NCBI RefSeq assembly: GCF_014279875.1
Contig: NZ_CP047952.1
Coordinates: forward strand, 2,108,001 to 2,172,000
Direction: 5' to 3'
DNA: 64,000 nucleotides
Origin: Synechococcus sp. MEDNS5
GTDB taxonomy: Bacteria > Cyanobacteriota > Cyanobacteriia > PCC-6307 > Cyanobiaceae
The first letter of the stretch is position 1. Each line of letters begins with the position of its first letter. Positions 43,500-52,260 of this stretch are shown here, in pieces. The notes beneath the pieces are model-generated. The model saw only the letters and a list, made by a program, of their open reading frames with translations, ran no database searches and was not told the origin of the DNA. Both the position numbers and the translations under genes were made by a program.

Positions 43500-44465
43500 G
43501 TGCCCGCCAGTGCCAGAGCAGCCATATTCCCTGATCACTGGATCAAGGATGGAACCTGGAACAACCACGGGATCAGCTGGATCGAGACAGAGCATCGAAA
43601 AGGTGAAAGAACCGCGCTTCTCATTCACGGTTTCGGGGCCTGCAAAGAACACTGGCGGCACAACGTCACGGCCCTGACTGGGGAACACCGCGTTGTTGCT
43701 CTCGACTTGCTGGGCTTTGGAACGAGCGACAAGCCACCTTCCATCCTTGATGGTGAACAACCCAACCCTGAGGGTGTGCGCTACAGCATCGACCTTTGGG
43801 CCAATCAGGTGGTGGATTTCATTGAGCACCATGGGCTTGCCGATGTTGCTCTGATCGGCAATTCGATTGGTGGTGTGGTCGCGCTACGCGCTGCCGAAAT
43901 CCTTGAGGAACGCGACCAACCTGCGGCAATGGTTGTGCTGATCGACTGTGCTCAGCGTGCAATCGACGACAAACGCGTTTCGGAACAACCACCCTTCAGA
44001 GCCTTCAGTCGCCCCCTGCTGAAACAACTCGTACGGCAACGCTGGCTGACACGCTCGCTTTTCCTGAGCTTGGCACGACCCGGGGTGATCCGAAGAGTTC
44101 TTCAGTTGGCTTACCCCACTGGCGCTTCCGTGGACGACACTCTGGTGGAGGTTCTTCACCGAGCAGCACGCAGTCCTGGAGCAACCGAATCCTTTCGCGG
44201 TTTCATTAACCTCTTCAACGATCACCTCGCCCCCGATGTTCTTCAGAGACTCCAAACACCGGTGAGGATGATCTGGGGAGAGGCCGATCCCTGGGAGCCG
44301 CTCAGCCAGGCTCAACAATGGACGCGCTTCGCATGTGTACGCGAACTCACGGTCATTCCATCCCTGGGTCACTGCCCGCACGATGAGGGGCCTAAGCAGG
44401 TCAATCCAGTCCTGCAGCGAATGCTCAACCCCAATGGCAGCCCTGCCGCGGAGCAAAACTCTTGA
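43500..44465 (+). CDS. Alpha/beta hydrolase
   Basis: A 321-residue alpha/beta hydrolase with the oxyanion segment LLIHGFGACKEHWRHNVTAL, the nucleophile elbow ALIGNSIGGVVALRAAEIL (Ser), the acid in MIWGEADPWEPL, and the His in PSLGHCPHDEGP. Structure resembles the cyanobacterial group related to plant pheophytinase and other chloroplast hydrolases, but substrate cannot be assigned. GTG 43500 is 20 bases after devA, and the stop overlaps the MFS gene (TTGA), so it is likely part of the devBCA transcript. Confidence 0.85.
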   Translation: MPASARAAIFPDHWIKDGTWNNHGISWIETEHRKGERTALLIHGFGACKEHWRHNVTALTGEHRVVALDLLGFGTSDKPPSILDGEQPNPEGVRYSIDLWANQVVDFIEHHGLADVALIGNSIGGVVALRAAEILEERDQPAAMVVLIDCAQRAIDDKRVSEQPPFRAFSRPLLKQLVRQRWLTRSLFLSLARPGVIRRVLQLAYPTGASVDDTLVEVLHRAARSPGATESFRGFINLFNDHLAPDVLQRLQTPVRMIWGEADPWEPLSQAQQWTRFACVRELTVIPSLGHCPHDEGPKQVNPVLQRMLNPNGSPAAEQNS

Positions 44466-45661
44466 ACAAAAAAGTCCTTCTCGTTCTCTGCCTTGTGGTG
44501 GCAGTGGATGCCGCCAGCTTCGGCCTGCTGCTGCCCGTTGTGCCGTTCTTCGTGCATCAGCTCACCGGCTCCTTCAACGCCATTGCTGTAACCAGTGTCA
44601 CGGCGACCTACTCAGGCCTGCAATTCATCGGCGCACCGGTGATCGGACGATTATCCGATCGTTGGGGTCGGCGCAGTGTTCTCACGGTCACCGTGGCCAT
44701 CAGTGCAGTCGCTCTGATCGGTCAGGCACTCTCCTCCTCGCTTCTGATCCTTCTGTTGTTCTCTGCCTTGAATGGCGCATCTTCCGGTGTCTTTGCAATC
44801 TCCCAGGCTCTGGTTGCTGACACCGTCGAGGATCGCAATCAACGCACCGTTGGATTCGGAGCGATCGGTGCAGCCCTAGGACTTGGCTTCATCATCGGAC
44901 CTGGAATCGGTGGGGCACTCGGGGCCATTGATCCACGCTTTCCCTTTGTCGTGGCATCAGCTTTTTGCCTGTTGAATGTGGTCTTGATTCGCCTTTATCT
45001 CCCAAAAGCGTCGAATGCCAAACAACAACAAACCGTAACGTCCACAGAAAAAGCGACGAATCCTCTATTCACCCGAGGGAACCATCGCTTAAAAAAGCTC
45101 ATCAGCATCTATTTTCTCTTTTACCTGGGCTTCAGTGCCTTCTCCGGCATCTTCGTACTGGCAGCCAAAGATCGTTTCAACTGGGGCCCTCAACCCACCT
45201 CCTTGGTGCTCGTGTATGTCGGAGTGGTTGCCGTGGTAGTACAAGGTGCGCTGCTTCCTCGCCTGCTGAAGGCCATACGTCCCGACAAACTCTCGATTAT
45301 CGGGCTCAGCCTTGTTGCCATCGCCATTTTGGGAGTGTCCGTCATCAGCGAAGGACGTGATCTCTATGCGACCCAACTCCTGTTTGCGGGGGGCGTCGGA
45401 CTCAGCACCCCTGGCCTGCGCTCAGCAATGTCCCTTTGTGTCAACGAAAATCAACAGGGAGTGCTTGGAGGCATGACCCAGTCGGTGGTGAGTCTGACCT
45501 CCCTGATCGGTCCACTACTTGCAGGTCAAATGTATGAATCAGCCGGCTACGGAGCCACATTCCAGTCCCAGGCTGTTTTGGTATTTATTGCGGTCGGTCT
45601 TTTGGCCTCCATGCCAAGACTGCCGGCTGCTCATCAGGCTGTAAAGACACCCTCGGCATAA
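44462..45661 (+). CDS. MFS transporter (multidrug/TetA-like)
   Basis: A 399-residue transporter with about 12 membrane helices. Motif A is GRLSDRWGRRSVL between helices 2 and 3, and the motif C region, GLGFIIGPGIGGALGA, is typical of drug:proton antiporters. Start is TTG 44462 (NKKVLLVLCLVVAVDAASFG). Substrate is unknown; the operon context with an ABC exporter suggests efflux. The 3' end overlaps a convergent VOC gene by 28 bases. Confidence 0.85.
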   Translation: MNKKVLLVLCLVVAVDAASFGLLLPVVPFFVHQLTGSFNAIAVTSVTATYSGLQFIGAPVIGRLSDRWGRRSVLTVTVAISAVALIGQALSSSLLILLLFSALNGASSGVFAISQALVADTVEDRNQRTVGFGAIGAALGLGFIIGPGIGGALGAIDPRFPFVVASAFCLLNVVLIRLYLPKASNAKQQQTVTSTEKATNPLFTRGNHRLKKLISIYFLFYLGFSAFSGIFVLAAKDRFNWGPQPTSLVLVYVGVVAVVVQGALLPRLLKAIRPDKLSIIGLSLVAIAILGVSVISEGRDLYATQLLFAGGVGLSTPGLRSAMSLCVNENQQGVLGGMTQSVVSLTSLIGPLLAGQMYESAGYGATFQSQAVLVFIAVGLLASMPRLPAAHQAVKTPSA

Positions 45662-46050
45662 CCGATCAACTCGATCTGGTGGCCATCAGGATCTGACAGA
45701 AAGAGGGCACGGCAGCGAGGGCCGTAATCAAAAGCTGAAATCGATAGCCCTAGTGATTCGAGTCTCTTCTGAATGTCGTCGAGGCAGGTATAAGTGATGC
45801 GAAATGCCACATGACGCATCGCCACAGTGCTGTGGTCAGGCACTGGTTTGAGCTGAGCACTATCCCCGGGAAAGAGATTCAAATAGTTGCCTTCGGCAAT
45901 ACGCAGAAGGAAGGGCGGTCCCTGCTGGAGTCCTTCCATTGCAGCGGGCTTAAAGCCCAGCACGTCCTCATACCAGCGCATGGACCGTTGAGGATCACTC
46001 ACGGTGAGAGCCACATGATCAAGGGCTTCGATCGAGAGAGAAGAGGCCAT
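45634..46050 (-). CDS. VOC (glyoxalase/dioxygenase) family protein
   Basis: A 138-residue single VOC module. The sequence begins ALDHVALTVSDPQRSMRWYE with the metal-binding His, includes MRHVAFRI and ends ALFLSDPDGHQIELIGYAEG where the Glu ligand resides. Such proteins bind divalent metal and act as glyoxalases, dioxygenases or resistance proteins; nothing here decides which. It is last in a minus-strand group with the Rieske protein. Confidence 0.82.
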   Translation of the reverse strand: MASSLSIEALDHVALTVSDPQRSMRWYEDVLGFKPAAMEGLQQGPPFLLRIAEGNYLNLFPGDSAQLKPVPDHSTVAMRHVAFRITYTCLDDIQKRLESLGLSISAFDYGPRCRALFLSDPDGHQIELIGYAEGVFTA

Positions 46051-46095
46051 GGATTGGGCAGAAACGATGAGGGGTGAACAGCAGCCAAAGGTCGA

Positions 46096-47145
46096 TTACC
46101 GGAAGAGTCCGGCATCGCGCTTTTCTCGCAGCATGCGGCGAAGGGCAAGGGTTGAGACATCACTAGCGACCAAGAGATCGCCATGTCCATCGAGATCAGG
46201 AATCAAAGGCCTAAGCGTCTCAACCGTGCGTTGATCTTCCGCCATGAAACGGTCGACCCGTCCGCGCGCGTTGCTGTCGGCCAGAGGGCTGCGCAGAAAA
46301 GAACGGAAGTGGCGCCAGAGGTTGCGGGTTGTGGTCCCATCAACTGGAACGTGGGCCGTAAGCAGCGAAATCTGGAAATCACCGAAGACGACGCGAACCA
46401 GGGATACATTCGCTAACCAGAGCTGGATGTGCTGCTCCCCGCCGTCATCAGAGGAAACTGAGGCGCCTTGCTCGTCACCTTGGTTAAACCAGGCACGCAA
46501 TCCTCGGCCCTGATCAGCGCGATAGTGACGGTCTCTTGGAGCCAGGACCCTCTCATACACACTGTCATCCTTTGCCCACTGCTCAACGGGCATCAGCTGG
46601 TCCGGCGCCATCGCCCCGAAGCTCCCGCTGTGCACAAATGGCGCATGGGTGAGATCCATGAAAGCCTCGAGGACCCGCATCCAGTGGGCCTTCCACTCCA
46701 CGGAGCCTTCGAGAGACCGCCAGGAGCGATCTCCATCCTCTGGGACTGGACCGACCATCGGCAAAGAGGGCAACTCCTCAGGAGAGGACTGAGCGTCAGG
46801 ATCCCACCAGATCCAGATGAAGCCAACGGACTCAAGACAGTGGAGTGAGGACGCTTGGGCCCGGCGGGGGATGGACTGCGAGCTGTCCTGGGCCGGAATC
46901 TTGCTGCAATGGCCATCCGCCTGAAAACACCAGCCGTGATAAGGGCAAGCCAAGCCCTGATCACCCACAAGTCCGGCACTGAGGCTCGCTCCCTTGTGGG
47001 GGCAACGGTCAAACAGGACGGAAAGCTGGCCGTCAGGAGCTCTCCAGATAGCAAACGCCTGACCATGGAAGTCAAGACGGCGCACAGAGCCTGCGGGAAC
47101 CGCGGATGAATGCTCAACGGCGTACCAGGAGCGAGTCAGCTGCAT
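46096..47145 (-). CDS. Rieske non-haem iron oxygenase, PAO/Lls1-like
   Basis: A 349-residue oxygenase with an N-terminal Rieske [2Fe-2S] centre, ligands Cys48, His50, Cys67 and His70 in the CPH and CPYHGW motifs. The mononuclear iron site is MDLTHAPFVHSG (His167, His172). This is the class of pheophorbide a oxygenase and chlorophyllide oxygenases, which act on tetrapyrroles. The C-terminal CxxC of plant PAO-type proteins is absent and the protein is shorter, so the substrate may differ. It is 12 bases after a small gene on the same strand. Confidence 0.85.
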   Translation of the reverse strand: MQLTRSWYAVEHSSAVPAGSVRRLDFHGQAFAIWRAPDGQLSVLFDRCPHKGASLSAGLVGDQGLACPYHGWCFQADGHCSKIPAQDSSQSIPRRAQASSLHCLESVGFIWIWWDPDAQSSPEELPSLPMVGPVPEDGDRSWRSLEGSVEWKAHWMRVLEAFMDLTHAPFVHSGSFGAMAPDQLMPVEQWAKDDSVYERVLAPRDRHYRADQGRGLRAWFNQGDEQGASVSSDDGGEQHIQLWLANVSLVRVVFGDFQISLLTAHVPVDGTTTRNLWRHFRSFLRSPLADSNARGRVDRFMAEDQRTVETLRPLIPDLDGHGDLLVASDVSTLALRRMLREKRDAGLFR

Positions 47146-47157
47146 GGTGGTGAGGGC

Positions 47158-47436
47158 TTAAGAACCGAGATGGGTTTTCCAGACGTCGGTATCCGCGGAG
47201 GAGATGAACCAGCGCCGATCCTGCAAAGCCTTGAGAAGGCTAGTAGCGGACTCGCTCTCTAAAGCCAGACCCCAGTCAGAGTCAAGACATTGGCGAAGTT
47301 CGGTAGTGGAGAGTCCACGGCGCAAACCCTTTTTAAGCAGGCGGCGGAGAGGGGCATGGTCCAGCTGAACCATCAGAGCCATGGTGAGAGGCCCTCGGGG
47401 CAGGGCCTCCAGATCAGGGAAAGCACCTTCAGTCAT
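47158..47436 (-). CDS. Small hypothetical protein downstream of parA-like gene
   Basis: A 92-residue protein from ATG 47436 (MTEGAFPDLEALPRGPLTMA). It is likely helical, with HAPLRRLLKKGLRRGLSTTE and ALESESATSLLKALQDRRWF. It overlaps the ParA-like stop by four bases, so the two are translationally coupled. That pattern is common for a ParA-type ATPase and its small partner. No domain is recognised; a longer frame from 47469 is possible but would overlap the ATPase gene by 37 bases. Confidence 0.65.
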   Translation of the reverse strand: MTEGAFPDLEALPRGPLTMALMVQLDHAPLRRLLKKGLRRGLSTTELRQCLDSDWGLALESESATSLLKALQDRRWFISSADTDVWKTHLGS

Positions 47437-48203
47437 GCCGAAGGAGACGCCTCCATGAGCGCTTTGCAAAGATCTCTGACTGCAGTGGACCAGGTGTGGT
47501 TGGGAAATTCAAGAACAGCAAGTCCACCACTGGCTAGGGTAAGTAAATCTTCACTCAGAGGAAGAATTGATCCAATATTCACCTCATAACTTTCCTGCAT
47601 ACGCAAGCGAACTTCATCTCGACTGAATTGGCTTGGCAACTTATTCATTACAAGCTGGATGTTTGCGACATCCAATCGTTGCGCCACCTCAATAGCGACA
47701 GCAGTCCCAAGATAATCCTGACTATCTGGACGCATGACCATGACCAAATAATCAGCAATGGCAGCGGAAAGCAACGTCTCCTCGTTAATTCCAGGATGAG
47801 TATCTACAATGACATAATCTAATTTAAGAGAGTCTGCCAAGGCGAAGATCGCATCATTCAATTTTTCAACCTGATAGCCTTCTCGAAGCAATCGTGCAAT
47901 TCGATCGCTATCCATCGAGGCCGGAGCAAGGAACACATGTCCCTTTGCCGCTTTGACGGGAGCCGGCGTTACCTCATGAACACAATCCTTGATGGCTGCA
48001 TCTTCCTGGAGAAAATCATTCAGGCAAAGATTGCCTGCCTCATGGGTATAACCAAAAAGAACATGAACACCTGGCGAAGCCAGATCTGTGTCAAATACAG
48101 CGACACGCTGGCCTTGGAGCCCCAGACTTGTAGCCAGATTCGCAGTGAGGTTGGATTTTCCCGTGCCTCCTCTAAAAGAGTGAACAGCAATGATCTGCGT
48201 CAT
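47433..48203 (-). CDS. ParA/MinD-like ATPase
   Basis: A 256-residue ATPase with a Walker A of SFRGGTGKSNLTANLATSLG, in which Arg replaces the first Lys of the deviant KGGxGKT motif. The Walker B-like VIVDTHPGINEETLLSAA and switch region VAVFDTDLASPGVHVLFGY are present. It probably forms nucleotide-dependent dimers positioning a cellular cargo. It is not near a chromosomal parB or min gene. Base composition drops toward AT within this gene. 76 bases separate it from the tolC-like gene upstream. Confidence 0.85.
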   Translation of the reverse strand: MTQIIAVHSFRGGTGKSNLTANLATSLGLQGQRVAVFDTDLASPGVHVLFGYTHEAGNLCLNDFLQEDAAIKDCVHEVTPAPVKAAKGHVFLAPASMDSDRIARLLREGYQVEKLNDAIFALADSLKLDYVIVDTHPGINEETLLSAAIADYLVMVMRPDSQDYLGTAVAIEVAQRLDVANIQLVMNKLPSQFSRDEVRLRMQESYEVNIGSILPLSEDLLTLASGGLAVLEFPNHTWSTAVRDLCKALMEASPSA

Positions 48204-48279
48204 GGAGACTCCTGGGAGGAAAAGGCTGCATTATTTAGGAGACAGGTTAACTGGCATCACCGAAAAATTCACGAAACCT

Positions 48280-49914
48280 TTATCCGTCTGAGTTGAAGGA
48301 GTTTTTCGCCCTTCGCAGGATTGAAGTCAGTCCCAACTCAGACAAGGGATCACCAACCTTTTGAGCCAAGCCTGGGTCAGCTGCAAAAGTCAGCCCGCTA
48401 GCACGCGAAAGATTGACGAGAGCAAGATTGTAATCGGAAAGCTGACTGATATAGGATTCGACGGCCTGGGTAAGATCTTGCTGAGACTGCACGACATCAG
48501 TAATCGTTCCGTAGCCTGCATTGAATCGAAGCGACTGAAGCTTTAATGCCGTTGATGCAGCTTGAACCCTCTGCGAAGCTACGATGAGAGCTTCTCTGCC
48601 CTCAACCGACTGAGAAAAGTACTCCCGCACTTCTTCAATCACGGAATTAATCGATTGCTGAGCTGCAGCCTGTGCAGATTTTGCACGCTTGCGTGATGCT
48701 GAAGCATCCATGCGTGCACGCCCACCGTCGAAGCCCGTTAAAGTAACTTGAATGACAGATTCGGAATTCCAAAAATCACTTCGCCCTGTTTCGATAATCC
48801 AAGGAGAGCCAGAACTTGGGAAACCTAAATTTTTAGTCCAATAAAGTGAATTAACAAGTTCAATTGTTGGCCGATAAATAGCCAAATCAATCTGCGCCTG
48901 CATTTCATTTTGCTGAGCAATCGAAAGATTTTTAACAATCACCTGACGGTAATCCAGGGCCGAATCGATCGTTTCATCAATAGATACCTGCCAAGAGCCT
49001 AGAGGACTGAGCGCTTCGCTAGGATTGATTTTGTTTGCCCTTGGATCATTCAATAAGGCAGCTAGCTCGGCCTGTGCAACCATCGAACTACTTTTGGAAT
49101 TCACAAGATTGACTTGATCAGTTCTTAGAACAGTCAACTGCTTAGCGACATCAAGCTCAGACGAGACGCCAAGCTTTTTCCTGGACTTTGCAAGATCGAG
49201 CAGCAGCAAATCATTCTCGACAAGCTGTTCACTAGTGAGGATAGATGCAAGGAACTTCTGCAACCGCACATAAGCTTGTTGCGTCTGCAGGGCGTAATCG
49301 CGGCGGGAAATGACATAATCGCTTCCGGCTTCTTTAACAAGATACTTACCCTTCCAGATTTGGGGCTGACGCGCAGGATCATAGATCTTCCAATTCAAAT
49401 CCAGAGTTTGCACACCTTGAAGGTAACTACTTGTGTAAGAGCGAGCGAAAAGATAAGAAGGGAGATCGCTCGCAGACGCCCCATAGTCGGAATAAATCGA
49501 GGTATCAATACCACTGTTTGCACCTGCATAGTTATAGTAAGAATTTTGATTGTAATTACCAAAATTGAGATTAAAGCTCAATACAGGCCACCATGTTGCG
49601 AAGTCGGAACCCAGTGAGTCTTGAGCAGCCTTAAATGATTGAAAATTTTCAAGAATGACAGGATTTCTTTCTTCGGCCAAGCGAACAGCTGTCTGCATAT
49701 CGAGGTCTTTGAGGACCTCCTCAGGGATCGAAGGCGAAACGGTCTGTGGCAACCGACGGCTCACTGGCCAAGACCCAGTAATCGTCTCGATTGATGAAGC
49801 AGTTGGGAGCTCTTGTTCAGCACGAACTCTGCCACAACTAGAAACCTCCAGCAAAAGCAATGCAGCGTTGAGTAAGGCAAACGAAGATATGAGTTTCACA
49901 CAAAAGAATCTCAT
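48280..49914 (-). CDS. TolC-family outer-membrane efflux channel
   Basis: A 544-residue outer-membrane factor with an N-terminal export signal (FALLNAALLLLEVSSCG). Two repeated halves carry long coiled coils, e.g. YALQTQQAYVRLQKFLASIL and LQSLRFNAGYGTITDVVQSQ; the latter G-x-x-T-D-V-x-x-A/S-Q motif is typical of TolC. It would form the exit duct for tripartite exporters such as DevBCA in this window. Its ATG 49914 overlaps the crtB stop by four bases. The gene is AT-rich relative to most of the window. Confidence 0.87.
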   Translation of the reverse strand: MRFFCVKLISSFALLNAALLLLEVSSCGRVRAEQELPTASSIETITGSWPVSRRLPQTVSPSIPEEVLKDLDMQTAVRLAEERNPVILENFQSFKAAQDSLGSDFATWWPVLSFNLNFGNYNQNSYYNYAGANSGIDTSIYSDYGASASDLPSYLFARSYTSSYLQGVQTLDLNWKIYDPARQPQIWKGKYLVKEAGSDYVISRRDYALQTQQAYVRLQKFLASILTSEQLVENDLLLLDLAKSRKKLGVSSELDVAKQLTVLRTDQVNLVNSKSSSMVAQAELAALLNDPRANKINPSEALSPLGSWQVSIDETIDSALDYRQVIVKNLSIAQQNEMQAQIDLAIYRPTIELVNSLYWTKNLGFPSSGSPWIIETGRSDFWNSESVIQVTLTGFDGGRARMDASASRKRAKSAQAAAQQSINSVIEEVREYFSQSVEGREALIVASQRVQAASTALKLQSLRFNAGYGTITDVVQSQQDLTQAVESYISQLSDYNLALVNLSRASGLTFAADPGLAQKVGDPLSELGLTSILRRAKNSFNSDG

Positions 49915-50855
49915 TTTGCTTGCGATAGAATAAAGGAAAAAGGCAAATCAATGAGTTTGCGATATCGCGGCACAAAAGCACGATAATTAAATACATCATA
50001 ATCGTTATTTTCGATTCTTGATAGAATTCCACGATACAGTCGCAAAGATGTCCATACGGGCCAGCGAGCGTCAGGCGCCAGAAAACGGACACCCGACTCA
50101 GAGCGCTTGAACCAATCACGAGCACGTTGGATCTGAAAAGCCATCAGATTTCGCCATTGATCATTGATGACACCATCAAGAAGTTCAGATTCAGAGTATC
50201 CAAAACCATTGATTTCATCTAGGGGCAAATAAATTCTACCTCGTTGTCGATCTTCACCGACATCACGAAGAATATTCGTGAGTTGGTTGGCAATTCCTAA
50301 AGCAACTGCTGCGCCTGAGGTTTCAGCCTCTTCACTCCACGGTGCTGATGTGTAGCAGTCATCAATTCCCATCACCTTTTCAGACATTAAACCAACAGTG
50401 CCAGCAACTCGATAACAGTACAATTGCAAATCTGAAAAAGACTCATAGCGCAGACTAGTTAAATCCATGCGCATCCCATCAATCATGTCGAGATAAGGCT
50501 GGAGCGGTTGGGAAAAACGGTGAATCGTATCAACCATGACTTTGTCCAACCAAGTATCAACGCGGCCTTCAAACATCGCGCGGGTGTGGTGCTCCCAGGC
50601 GTCCAATTCAGCCAATAATTGCTCTTTTGGCTTGGACAGAGCTTCAGGACTGTCCATGATTTCATCTGTGCGTCTGCACCACACATAAATAGCCCAGATT
50701 GCTTGCCGTTTTTCTACCGGCATCAGCAAAGTGCCAAGATAAAAAGTTTTCGCCCATTCTTCAGTCTCTGCTCGACACCGTTCAAAGGCCTCCTTCAAAG
50801 AAAGAGGAGTGGCATCAGGCATAACCGATGAAAAGGACGATACCGAAGCCATCAT
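49911..50855 (-). CDS. crtB: Phytoene synthase
   Basis: A 314-residue enzyme that condenses two geranylgeranyl-PP into phytoene, the entry step of carotenoid synthesis. The first Asp-rich motif is in WCRRTDEIMDSPEALSKPKE; the second is in GIANQLTNILRDVGEDRQRG. The segment CYRVAGTVGLMSEKVMG is typical. It is separated from crtP, with which it is often adjacent in cyanobacteria, by three signalling genes. ATG 50855 or 50852 is possible; the former overlaps the upstream stop by one base. Confidence 0.93.
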   Translation of the reverse strand: MMASVSSFSSVMPDATPLSLKEAFERCRAETEEWAKTFYLGTLLMPVEKRQAIWAIYVWCRRTDEIMDSPEALSKPKEQLLAELDAWEHHTRAMFEGRVDTWLDKVMVDTIHRFSQPLQPYLDMIDGMRMDLTSLRYESFSDLQLYCYRVAGTVGLMSEKVMGIDDCYTSAPWSEEAETSGAAVALGIANQLTNILRDVGEDRQRGRIYLPLDEINGFGYSESELLDGVINDQWRNLMAFQIQRARDWFKRSESGVRFLAPDARWPVWTSLRLYRGILSRIENNDYDVFNYRAFVPRYRKLIDLPFSFILSQAK

Positions 50856-51889
50856 CAGGCACCAAGCTGCTGACGTCGTTGGCGCATCAACCGAGCACGT
50901 TCCGATAGTGACTGGAAAGCAGGATCGCTAGTGATGGCTTTGACCTGCGAAACAACAGATTGACGGCTGATCTTAACCTCTAGCTTCTGAATTGTCACAT
51001 GCAAAGCCGTGTCATTTTCGACCAGCACAGATGCAATCTCAGAAACATGGCTGAGCAAGCGCGTCACGTTGGGATCATGGCTGGACGAACCCGACAGTTC
51101 ACTGATCACTGACTGCGCTTGATCAATCTGAGCTCGTACACGTAATTGCGCCTCTTTGAGGTTTTCGTAAAGCGTTAAGTCGTCGTCATAACGGAACTTT
51201 TTTTCCAGAGATGAGTCAACCCGTGCCCGCAGCAATGTGAGATTGCAGGGCTTTGGCAGGTAATCATCAGCACCAGAATTGATGCAACGGATCACCACAT
51301 CGATATCATCCAATCCAGAAATCATAATCACTGGAATCACAGAGAACTGATGATTATCTTTTAAATACTCCAGAACCTCTTCTCCATTTAAGCGAGGCAT
51401 CTGCACATCCAAAAGAATCAAGTCGAAAGGCTTCTCTTTAACGGTATTAACCGCAATCTCACCATCTTCAGCCGTTGAAACGACGTGGCCTTGTCGTGAT
51501 AATGATGCAACAAGCAGATCCCTGTTGCTTGCATTATCATCAACAACTAAAATTCGCCCTTTTCGACCCGAAAGGCGATCTGACGAACGCAGATGTTGTT
51601 TATTTGATTGATTAGTTTTGAGCTGAACAACAGATCCTGATGACTCGTTTGTCGAAGAATGCTTTTCAGCCTGTAATTCCTGAGGTGTTAATCGGCTGCG
51701 GATCATCTCCAACAGAACAAGGGCGGAATCCTTAATCTTGGAGAGATCTTCAGTCGCGATATCTTCTCCTGCATCCAGTTCTTCAGTTAAAAGCTCGCTG
51801 TAACCAACAATTTGGTTGATCGGATTATAAAGGTCGTGGCGTAGAAGCCTCAGATTTGTCTCTTCAGAAATGGAATGATCAGACATCAT
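50855..51889 (-). CDS. Response regulator with N-terminal DHp-like domain
   Basis: A 344-residue protein. Residues 10-68 resemble a histidine-kinase dimerisation domain with His18 in LLRHDLYNPINQIVGYSELL, but no ATPase domain follows. Residues 112-235 are a receiver with Asp161 in LILLDVQMPRLNGEEVLEYL and the Lys in DDYLPKPCNL. The C-terminus is a predicted coiled coil (LKEAQLRVRAQIDQAQSVIS) without an output domain I recognise. It could relay phosphate between His and Asp. ATG 51889 overlaps the preceding gene's stop by four bases. Confidence 0.8.
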   Translation of the reverse strand: MMSDHSISEETNLRLLRHDLYNPINQIVGYSELLTEELDAGEDIATEDLSKIKDSALVLLEMIRSRLTPQELQAEKHSSTNESSGSVVQLKTNQSNKQHLRSSDRLSGRKGRILVVDDNASNRDLLVASLSRQGHVVSTAEDGEIAVNTVKEKPFDLILLDVQMPRLNGEEVLEYLKDNHQFSVIPVIMISGLDDIDVVIRCINSGADDYLPKPCNLTLLRARVDSSLEKKFRYDDDLTLYENLKEAQLRVRAQIDQAQSVISELSGSSSHDPNVTRLLSHVSEIASVLVENDTALHVTIQKLEVKISRQSVVSQVKAITSDPAFQSLSERARLMRQRRQQLGA

Positions 51890-52260
51890 GAAGCGCTCCT
51901 TTCCAGCAGTAGGTTGATTTTCTCAAGCAAACGGGGCAACTCAATTGGCTTGGTATCAAAATCATCACACCCAGCACTGAGACAGGCTTCACGGTCTTGC
52001 ATCATGGCATGGGCCGTCAAAGCAATGACTGGGATAGCTTGAGTTTGTGGATCATCTTTTAATCGTCGCGTCGCATCGAAGCCATCGATCACCGGCAAAC
52101 CGATGTCCATCAAAATCAAATCAGGGTGCAGCGCATTGGCGCGTTCGATGGCAGCAGCGCCATCGCAGGCAATTTCAACTATGAAGCCCTTACGCGTAAG
52201 CCGACGCGACAGCATATCGCGGTTCAACTCGTTATCTTCAACAAGTAAGATCACTGTCAT
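51886..52260 (-). CDS. Single-domain response regulator
   Basis: A 124-residue CheY-like receiver with the acidic pair in [13 protein letters not shown], phospho-Asp52 in [20 protein letters not shown], the Thr in IALTAHAM and the Lys in DFDTKPIEL. With no output domain it likely acts as an intermediate phosphate carrier. It overlaps both neighbours by four bases. Confidence 0.88.
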   Translation of the reverse strand: MTVILLVEDNELNRDMLSRRLTRKGFIVEIACDGAAAIERANALHPDLILMDIGLPVIDGFDATRRLKDDPQTQAIPVIALTAHAMMQDREACLSAGCDDFDTKPIELPRLLEKINLLLERSAS

